Shown: piece by piece, positions 31,180 through 36,195 of the stretch | Numbering within the stretch: position 1 is the stretch's first letter | How the letters are laid out: every line of letters begins with the position of its first letter | Source: Bacteroidales bacterium | GTDB taxonomy: Bacteria > Bacteroidota > Bacteroidia > Bacteroidales > Bacteroidaceae | Reading direction: 5' to 3' | DNA: 36,195 nt | NCBI GenBank assembly: GCA_029227175.1 | Contig: JAQXZK010000077.1 | Coordinates: forward strand, 1-36,195 | Made by a program: the position numbers and the translations under genes | The notes under the pieces: model-generated | The model's input: the letters and a program-made list of their open reading frames with translations, nothing else | The model's database searches: none | Told to the model about the DNA's origin: nothing

Positions 31180-33678
31180 ATGAAACAGACCTTACTCTAC
31201 ATGGCAGGCCTTTTTGGCGTGCTGTTTCTTCACGTGGCGTGTTCGGATTATGGCCGTCAGCCGACCGATGTCTGTAACCATCGATTGTACTACACAGAGC
31301 CCGCCAAGACTTGGGAGGCTACTCTTCCATTGGGAAACGGTCGTCTGGGATTGATGACCGACGGTAATATTGGCGAGGAACATCTCGTCCTTAATGAAAT
31401 CTCCTTGTGGAGCGGCGGTTGCTACGACTACAGCAATCCTGAGGCGTCCAAGACCCTTCCGCGCATCCAGCAACTGCTGTTTGAAGGCCGGAATATCGAG
31501 GCGCAGGAATTGATGTACCGGAGTTTTGTGCCCAAGAAGGCAGAAAACGGCGGGACTTACGGCAGCTATCAGGTGCTTGGCTCCTTAGACCTTTTCTTTC
31601 CCGGTCAACCGGTCGACACATTGGCCGGTGTCACCGATTACGAGCGTAGTCTCTCTCTGCGTGACGGTGTGGCCGTTACCGGCTACACCTTTGATGGCGT
31701 GCGATATGAGCGTGAGTATTTTGTCTCCCGCGAGAAGGACGTGATGGCTGTTCATTTGAAAGCCTCCCAGAAAGGCGCTTTGGCTTTCAGAGCCGCCTTG
31801 AGTCGGCAGGAACGCTGTACGGTTACGACGGCAGGGAGTGACGTGCTGTTGATGGAAGGCACGTTGGACAGCGGGCAACCCGGGGTGGACGGAATGAAAT
31901 ATCGCGTGGCCATGAGGTTGCTGAGCAAAGACGGGACGTCAAGCCTTTCGGCCGACGAAGGAATCCAATTGACTGACGGGCAGGAGGCGTGGCTTGTCCT
32001 TTCGGCTACGACTAACTATGAGGCCTGCGGCACCGACTTCCCGGGAGCGCGTTACAAGGAGGTATGTGACAGTTTGCTGGACGAGGCAGTCAAACAGCCC
32101 GACTCTCTCGAGCCGGGACACATCCAGGCGCATCGTTCCCTCTACGACAGAGTCAGCCTGACACTCCCCGCCACTCCGAACGACCAACTGCCTACCGATG
32201 AGCGCGTCCTCTATTTCTCGAGCATCGATTCTCCGGCCATGGCTGCTCTCTATTATAATTTCGGCCGTTACCTGCTCATCAGCAGTACACGCCCCGGTTC
32301 TCTGCCGCCCAACTTGCAAGGTCTGTGGGCAAATACCATACAGACACCTTGGAACGGAGATTATCACACGAACATCAACGTGCAGATGAATCACTGGCCA
32401 TTGGAACAGGCGGGTCTCGGAGAACTCTACGATCCGCTTATTAGCCTGATGGAGCGTTCTATCGAGAATGGAGAAAAAACCGCAAAGGTCTTCTATGGTG
32501 ACAAGGCACAGGGATGGGTGATGCACATGATGACCAATGTGTGGAACTATACCGACCCGGGAGAACATCCGTCGTGGGGTGCCACGAATACGGGCGGTGC
32601 GTGGATGTGTGCCCACCTCTGGGAACATTACCTCTACACCGGTGACACGGACTACCTGAAGCGCATTTATCCCATTATGAAAGGTGCGTCCGAGTTCTTC
32701 CACAGTACGACAGTGGCAGAGCCTGTTCATGGCTGGCTCGTTACCGCTCCGACATCTTCTCCGGAGAATGCGTTCTTCCAGCCGGGCGACAAGAGCCGTA
32801 AACCGGTTTCCATCTGCATGGGACCTACCATGGACGTGCAGTTGTTGACCGAACTTTATACGAATGTCATCGAAGCAGCCCGCATCCTTGGCGTGGACGC
32901 GGATTATGTGGCCACCCTCGAGGCCGACCTGAAGCGTTTCCCGCCGATGCAAATCAGTCCGAACGGTTACCTGCAGGAATGGCTTGAGGACTATGAGGAG
33001 GTGGAAGTAAACCACCGGCACGTTTCCCACCTCTATGGCTTACATCCGAGTAATCTCATCTCGCCCGAGTCTACGCCGGATTTGGCCGATGCCTGTCGCG
33101 TGACATTGAATCGCCGTGGCGATGAAGCAACGGGGTGGAGCCGTGCGTGGAAGATGAACTTCTGGGCGAGACTGGGGGACGGAAACCGGGCATACAAACT
33201 CTTCAAGAGTCTGCTCAATCCGGTGTATGACGGAAAACCGGGTGTCGATTATGGCAGTAAGAAAAGCCGTGGAGGAACGTATCCCAATCTTTTCTGCGCC
33301 CATCCTCCATTTCAAATTGACGGGAACTATGGTGGAGCGGCTGGTGTGGCCGAAATGTTGCTCCAGAGCCACATGGGCTTTGTGAAACTCCTGCCTGCAT
33401 TGCCCGACAGTTGGAGCGAGGGAAGTTTCAGGGGGATGAAAGTGCGTGGAGGTGTCAGTGTGGACCTCGTGTGGGCCGGTGGGCGTGCGCAGGAGGCTGT
33501 CTTTTTGGCCGAGCGTGACGTGACGCTGAAGTTACTGCTTCCACCGACAGCAAGCCAAATTGCCATCAAGGGCCGTTCGCACAACAAGGTACTGGAACCG
33601 GTCGTAGGGAACACTATTTACGAGTTGAATCTGAAAGCCGGCGAGTCATTGAAAGTTACATTCATTCACAATACCTGA
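31180..33678 (+). CDS. GH95 alpha-L-fucosidase/galactosidase-type glycosidase, putative lipoprotein
   Basis: An 832-residue enzyme from the ATG at 31180. The signal peptide (1-20) ends in LHVA with C21 as probable lipidation site; His at -3 makes the lipobox unusual. The N-terminal domain has LPLGNGRLGLM, LNEISLWSGG and GSYQVLG; the (alpha/alpha)6 barrel holds NINVQMNHW near 398-406 with two Asn that match the base pair of GH95 (AfcA), and a catalytic-type Asp near 714 in IDGNYGG. The C-terminal domain is beta-rich. GH95 enzymes release alpha-1,2-linked L-fucose (some L-galactose) with inversion. The stop codon overlaps the next start as TGATG. Confidence 0.92.
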   Translation: MKQTLLYMAGLFGVLFLHVACSDYGRQPTDVCNHRLYYTEPAKTWEATLPLGNGRLGLMTDGNIGEEHLVLNEISLWSGGCYDYSNPEASKTLPRIQQLLFEGRNIEAQELMYRSFVPKKAENGGTYGSYQVLGSLDLFFPGQPVDTLAGVTDYERSLSLRDGVAVTGYTFDGVRYEREYFVSREKDVMAVHLKASQKGALAFRAALSRQERCTVTTAGSDVLLMEGTLDSGQPGVDGMKYRVAMRLLSKDGTSSLSADEGIQLTDGQEAWLVLSATTNYEACGTDFPGARYKEVCDSLLDEAVKQPDSLEPGHIQAHRSLYDRVSLTLPATPNDQLPTDERVLYFSSIDSPAMAALYYNFGRYLLISSTRPGSLPPNLQGLWANTIQTPWNGDYHTNINVQMNHWPLEQAGLGELYDPLISLMERSIENGEKTAKVFYGDKAQGWVMHMMTNVWNYTDPGEHPSWGATNTGGAWMCAHLWEHYLYTGDTDYLKRIYPIMKGASEFFHSTTVAEPVHGWLVTAPTSSPENAFFQPGDKSRKPVSICMGPTMDVQLLTELYTNVIEAARILGVDADYVATLEADLKRFPPMQISPNGYLQEWLEDYEEVEVNHRHVSHLYGLHPSNLISPESTPDLADACRVTLNRRGDEATGWSRAWKMNFWARLGDGNRAYKLFKSLLNPVYDGKPGVDYGSKKSRGGTYPNLFCAHPPFQIDGNYGGAAGVAEMLLQSHMGFVKLLPALPDSWSEGSFRGMKVRGGVSVDLVWAGGRAQEAVFLAERDVTLKLLLPPTASQIAIKGRSHNKVLEPVVGNTIYELNLKAGESLKVTFIHNT

Positions 33679-34295
33679 TGAGGCTGCCGCGTCTTCTCCT
33701 GACTTTCCTGCGACCGCGTCACAGCTTCGGTTTCGGCATTCAGTCGCCCTACGCCTTTTGGTTTCTCAAACAGGTGCTTCGCCAGTCGTCTCCCTACTAC
33801 AAATATAGCGAACTGGCTATGGCCGAGAGACGTCTCTCGGCCGGTCAGGATGAAGACTGGCTTTACGAGCCACGTCATCAGCGGCGTCTGCTCTTCCGCC
33901 TCGTCAACGAGGCTCAGCCCGAGACCATTGTCGATGTGGGGCGTTTGTCGGCCTCGTCGCTTTACCTGCAGGCTGCCAAGACCACGGCTCGTTACAAGTC
34001 TTCGCCGTCGTTTGAGGCTCTGTGCCTGGAGGCTGACGAGGCGGTCGACTTTCTCTACCTGCACGATCATCGTCATCCGGACCACATCAGCCGTATGTTC
34101 GACCTCTGCGTGCAGCACAAGCGCGAGCGCTCCATGTTTGTCATCGAGGGCATTCGCTTCAGCAAGGACATGACCCGTGCGTGGGAGCAGATGAAGCACC
34201 ACCCGGATGTGTCCCTTACCTTTGACTTATATAATTTGGGTATTCTTTTTTTTAATCCCACGCTCAACCATTGTCATTACACTACCAGTTACTAA
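33678..34295 (+). CDS. Shortened, probably inactive class I methyltransferase-like protein
   Basis: A 205-residue protein. The start (HSFGFGIQSPYAF, 15-27) and end (FVIEGIRFSKDMTRAWEQMK, 154-173; LYNLGILFFNP, 184-194) resemble a Bacteroidetes family of about 250-residue SAM methyltransferase-like proteins. The middle is different: motif I, expected as LGxxxG, reads IVDVGRLSASSLYL (84-97) with only one glycine, and the stretch carrying strands 2 and 3 is short (about residues 100-120), so the SAM pocket looks lost. It overlaps the GH95 stop codon by one base (TGATG). The role is unknown, and the length comparison is from memory. Confidence 0.65.
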   Translation: MRLPRLLLTFLRPRHSFGFGIQSPYAFWFLKQVLRQSSPYYKYSELAMAERRLSAGQDEDWLYEPRHQRRLLFRLVNEAQPETIVDVGRLSASSLYLQAAKTTARYKSSPSFEALCLEADEAVDFLYLHDHRHPDHISRMFDLCVQHKRERSMFVIEGIRFSKDMTRAWEQMKHHPDVSLTFDLYNLGILFFNPTLNHCHYTTSY

Positions 34296-34315
34296 CCCTA
34301 AACCGACAGACAATC

Positions 34316-34891
34316 ATGACCAACATTCCCAAAAGTCCCCTCTATACCCGCACGGGTGATCAAGGAACCACCGCACTTGTGGGGGGTACCCGAGTGCCCA
34401 AGACACATGCCCGGCTTGAAGCCTATGGCACGGTCGACGAACTGAATTCACAGATAGGCCTGCTCGCCTCTTTGCTGCCCGATGGCGGTGAAGACCAGCT
34501 CTTCCTGCGCAGAGTGCAGGCCACCTTGTTCACTGTCGGCTCGCACCTTGCCACCGACCAGAGCGTTATGCAACTGCGCCCCACGGCTGTTGTTACTCCC
34601 GAGATGGTTGTCGAGATGGAGTCTGAGATAGACCGTGTGGACAGTCTCCTGCCGCCTTTGCGCCTTTTTATCCTGCCGGGAGGAAGCCATAGCGCGTCGC
34701 AGGCTCATGTTTGCCGAACCGTCTGCCGACGGGCCGAACGCCGCATCCTGAATCTTGTGGAGGAGGGTGCGGAAGTGTCGGAGGAATTGATTGCTTACGT
34801 GAACCGACTCTCAGACTATTTTTTCGCACTGGCACGGAAATTGAACATGGATGAAAAAAAAGATGAAATAATCTGGCGAAAGAATGGTTGA
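34316..34891 (+). CDS. PduO-type cob(I)alamin adenosyltransferase
   Basis: A 191-residue cytoplasmic enzyme from ATG 34316; a longer frame from 34271 would overlap the previous gene. The N-terminal YTRTGDQGTTAL (10-21) binds ATP, YGTVDELNSQIG (37-48) follows, FILPGG is at 118-123, CRTVCRRAER at 133-142 and YVNRLSDYFF at 161-170. It makes adenosylcobalamin, the cofactor of methylmalonyl-CoA mutase and, in some species, propanediol or ethanolamine enzymes. It lies 20 bases after the methyltransferase-like gene, so it is probably read from the same transcript. No corrinoid-dependent enzyme is in the window. Confidence 0.93.
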   Translation: MTNIPKSPLYTRTGDQGTTALVGGTRVPKTHARLEAYGTVDELNSQIGLLASLLPDGGEDQLFLRRVQATLFTVGSHLATDQSVMQLRPTAVVTPEMVVEMESEIDRVDSLLPPLRLFILPGGSHSASQAHVCRTVCRRAERRILNLVEEGAEVSEELIAYVNRLSDYFFALARKLNMDEKKDEIIWRKNG

Positions 34892-34906
34892 TATGAATAT
34901 TTATTG

Positions 34907-34914
34907 TATGTTTG
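34907..34914 (+). promoter_or_regulatory. Probable -7 box before the DUF2795 gene
   Basis: TATGTTTG matches TAnnTTTG, 56-63 bases before the start codon. The only nearby GTTG (34887-34890) is 16 bases away, shorter than usual. Confidence 0.42.
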
Positions 34915-34969
34915 CCCCACTTTTTCTCAAAAAAGCGAGGACATTATATACATTATATTCTATTTTACT

Positions 34970-35191
34970 ATGTACTGGACACTTGAATTAGCATCAAAAT
35001 TGGAGGATGCTCCCTGGCCGGCAACGAAGGATGAACTCATCGACTATGCCATCCGTTCAGGAGCTCCGCTTGAGGTAATCGAGAACTTGCAAGAGATAGA
35101 AGACGAGGGGGATATATACGAAACGATCGAAGACCTGTGGCCTGACTATCCCAGCAACGAAGACTTCTTCTTCAACGAAGAAGAGTACTAA
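34970..35191 (+). CDS. Small acidic DUF2795 protein
   Basis: A 73-residue protein from ATG 34970 (MYWTLELASK). A longer reading frame from 34904 is not supported, since the added residues are encoded in the T-rich leader that follows the -7 box. It has the PATKDELIDYAIRSGAP segment common to DUF2795 proteins, then a strongly acidic second half ending FFFNEEEY. Function is not known to me; its size and acidity would suit a protein-binding role. It is monocistronic by position, with a hairpin 35 bases after its stop. Confidence 0.85.
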   Translation: MYWTLELASKLEDAPWPATKDELIDYAIRSGAPLEVIENLQEIEDEGDIYETIEDLWPDYPSNEDFFFNEEEY

Positions 35192-35226
35192 AAAGCCTGT
35201 ATAAATAGGTTAAAGTTTAATCATCG

Positions 35227-35261
35227 GCGCGACAGACATGCTTTATGAATGTTTGTCGCGC
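35227..35261. terminator. Hairpin between two convergent genes, probable bidirectional terminator
   Basis: GCGCGACAGACAT (35227-35239) pairs with ATGTTTGTCGCGC (35249-35261), 13 bp with one G-T. On the plus strand it is followed by TGTTGTTGTTTG, on the minus strand by a less T-rich run. It lies between the DUF2795 gene (+) and the DUF6261-like gene (-). Confidence 0.75.
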
Positions 35262-35273
35262 TGTTGTTGTTTG

Positions 35274-36195
35274 TCAAGGAGTAGAGGTGCGTCGGAATGG
35301 ACTGTCATCCGGTACGTATGCCTCGGCACTGCCTTCCGCACTGTCTCCGCTGCTGCTGTCCGCCGTTTCTTCCCCGCCGGTGCCCGTGGCTGCAATGTCC
35401 GGGGTGTCGTTTGCCGTGCCGTTTGTCGTGCCTCCGGCGATTTCTCCCGTTGCCCGGTCTTCGCCGGTACCTGCTGCCGCACCCGTGTCTGCGTCTTGCC
35501 TGCTGTCGGCTGCTGTGACCACTGTTTCCTCGGAAGTCTCTGTCCGACTGTCGCTTACAGGCGTTTCACCGCTTGCAGATGCCTCCCTCTCTGTCCCGAC
35601 TGCCTCGCCCGGTGCCGGGGATTCGGCAACCGTAACCCCGACAGGCATGCCGGCTGCAAGGGGCAGACCGGTCACGCCCGTCTGTCGGGGCGTCTTTGCC
35701 TTCAACTCGTACAGCCGGTAGTCATAATTCAGGGCATTGACCTCGTCGACAAAGCCGGAGAGATTCTCCGTGCCCCCGATGCCAAGCAGTAGGGCGGCAT
35801 TGACACGCTCCAGCAAGGCGCGCATGGCCCGGTCTATCCTCTGTCGGGCCTCTGCCACGGGCATATCCCTGCGGGTCTGACGTTCCTCCATGCGCAAGGC
35901 CGAATGTCTGCTTGCCTTCTCCGCCTGCGCCTGCATGAGTGCCAACTCACCCTCCAGTCCCAGAGCAGCAACTGCCCCGAGATGCCGGTCGCCTAATTCG
36001 CTTACCAGGCCGCAGAAGACGCCCAGTTTGCGAAAGTTCTTCCTCTCCTTGCGCACGTTGCTCGCCTCCAGCAGATTCAGCAGCGTCTCGGCCATGTCCT
36101 TCTCGGACTGGTTCTCGGCCAGTCGGCCCAACAGCCTCACCTTGCGCTTGAAGACCACGTACAGGTTGTCCATCAACACATTGCCCCTCTTGATT
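35274..36195 (-). CDS. DUF6261-like protein, C-terminal part, with long low-complexity tail
   Basis: The reading frame runs off the right edge without a stop: before the first candidate start codon (GTG at 36179) the frame continues as IKRGN, so the N-terminal part is outside the window. The visible 306 residues begin with helical, Leu/Ala/Arg-rich segments (about 150 residues, including ARQRIDRAMRALLERVNA and GTENLSGFVDEVNAL) that remind me of DUF6261 proteins of Bacteroidales. The last roughly 130 residues are Gly/Ala/Thr/Ser/Asp/Glu-rich, without predicted structure, and probably disordered. The coding strand is much more GC-rich than the rest of the window. Function unknown. Confidence 0.6.
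   Translation of the reverse strand, partial: IKRGNVLMDNLYVVFKRKVRLLGRLAENQSEKDMAETLLNLLEASNVRKERKNFRKLGVFCGLVSELGDRHLGAVAALGLEGELALMQAQAEKASRHSALRMEERQTRRDMPVAEARQRIDRAMRALLERVNAALLLGIGGTENLSGFVDEVNALNYDYRLYELKAKTPRQTGVTGLPLAAGMPVGVTVAESPAPGEAVGTEREASASGETPVSDSRTETSEETVVTAADSRQDADTGAAAGTGEDRATGEIAGGTTNGTANDTPDIAATGTGGEETADSSSGDSAEGSAEAYVPDDSPFRRTSTP

Noticed and set aside
31939..33030. A 363-codon open frame on the minus strand
   Set aside because: It is antisense to the GH95 gene, whose catalytic motifs are intact; the open frame follows from codon bias in a GC-richer gene.
35238..35792. Plus-strand open frames of 184 and 158 codons at the right end
   Set aside because: They mirror the low-complexity GC-rich tail of the minus-strand DUF6261-like gene and show no protein-like pattern beyond Cys/Pro/Ser runs.

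Overview
The window looks like chromosome of a member of the Bacteroidales, probably Prevotellaceae-like; the genus cannot be fixed from the sequence alone. The reasons are: promoter-like sites of the Bacteroidetes form TTTG-N20/21-TAnnTTTG before many transcription units, a general lack of Shine-Dalgarno sequences, a fused SecDF, a KorAB-type 2-oxoacid:ferredoxin oxidoreductase, a methionyl-tRNA synthetase with a C-terminal tRNA-binding domain, and deoxyhexose-removing glycosidases (GH106, GH95). No phage, insertion sequence or CRISPR array was seen.

Layout. 1-134: the 3' end of a 5S rRNA (an rRNA operon lies to the left), its terminator, and the promoter of the next unit. 160-4112 (+): a tight unit of a class I aminotransferase, two tandem rhomboid proteases and a membrane-anchored endonuclease/exonuclease/phosphatase-fold protein. 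4257-7247 (+): secDF with its own promoter and terminator. 7310-7631: a non-coding gap with an array of 8-bp palindromes at exact 11-bp spacing. 7632-12822: a secreted beta-helix (GH55-like) protein facing a GH106 alpha-L-rhamnosidase. 12920-17428 (-): a CstA-type transporter and the korAB operon. 17429-18092: a tRNA-Arg(CCT), a second and longer 11-bp palindrome array, a 22-bp-period tract and strong hairpins. 18093-20218 (-): the ribosome-associated ABC-F ATPase EttA and a WbuC-type cupin.

20339-29541 (-) is a surface-glycan cluster: five glycosyltransferases, a fucosyltransferase-like protein and a Wzx-type flippase, with metG inserted between the first glycosyltransferase (GT14) and the flippase. 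Spacing is very tight, including two ATGA stop/start overlaps. It starts at a promoter placed back-to-back with the promoter of the rightward unit 29759-34891 (+), which carries a purple-acid-phosphatase-like protein, a GH95 alpha-L-fucosidase lipoprotein, a shortened methyltransferase-like protein and a PduO-type cobalamin adenosyltransferase. The window ends with a small DUF2795 protein and the C-terminal part of a DUF6261-like protein that carries a long GC-rich disordered tail.

How the genes fit together (inference): the right half builds and exports a surface glycan and, from the same intergenic region, transcribes secreted enzymes that remove phosphate and fucose. The left-centre carries rhamnose removal, 2-oxoacid metabolism and a CstA transporter. 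No SusC/SusD pair is present, so the glycosidases are not part of a standard polysaccharide utilisation locus inside this window. Several gene starts were moved to internal ATGs where a longer reading frame would overlap the neighbouring gene or begin with a rare start codon. The least explained DNA is the pair of phased palindrome arrays in the two largest gaps.
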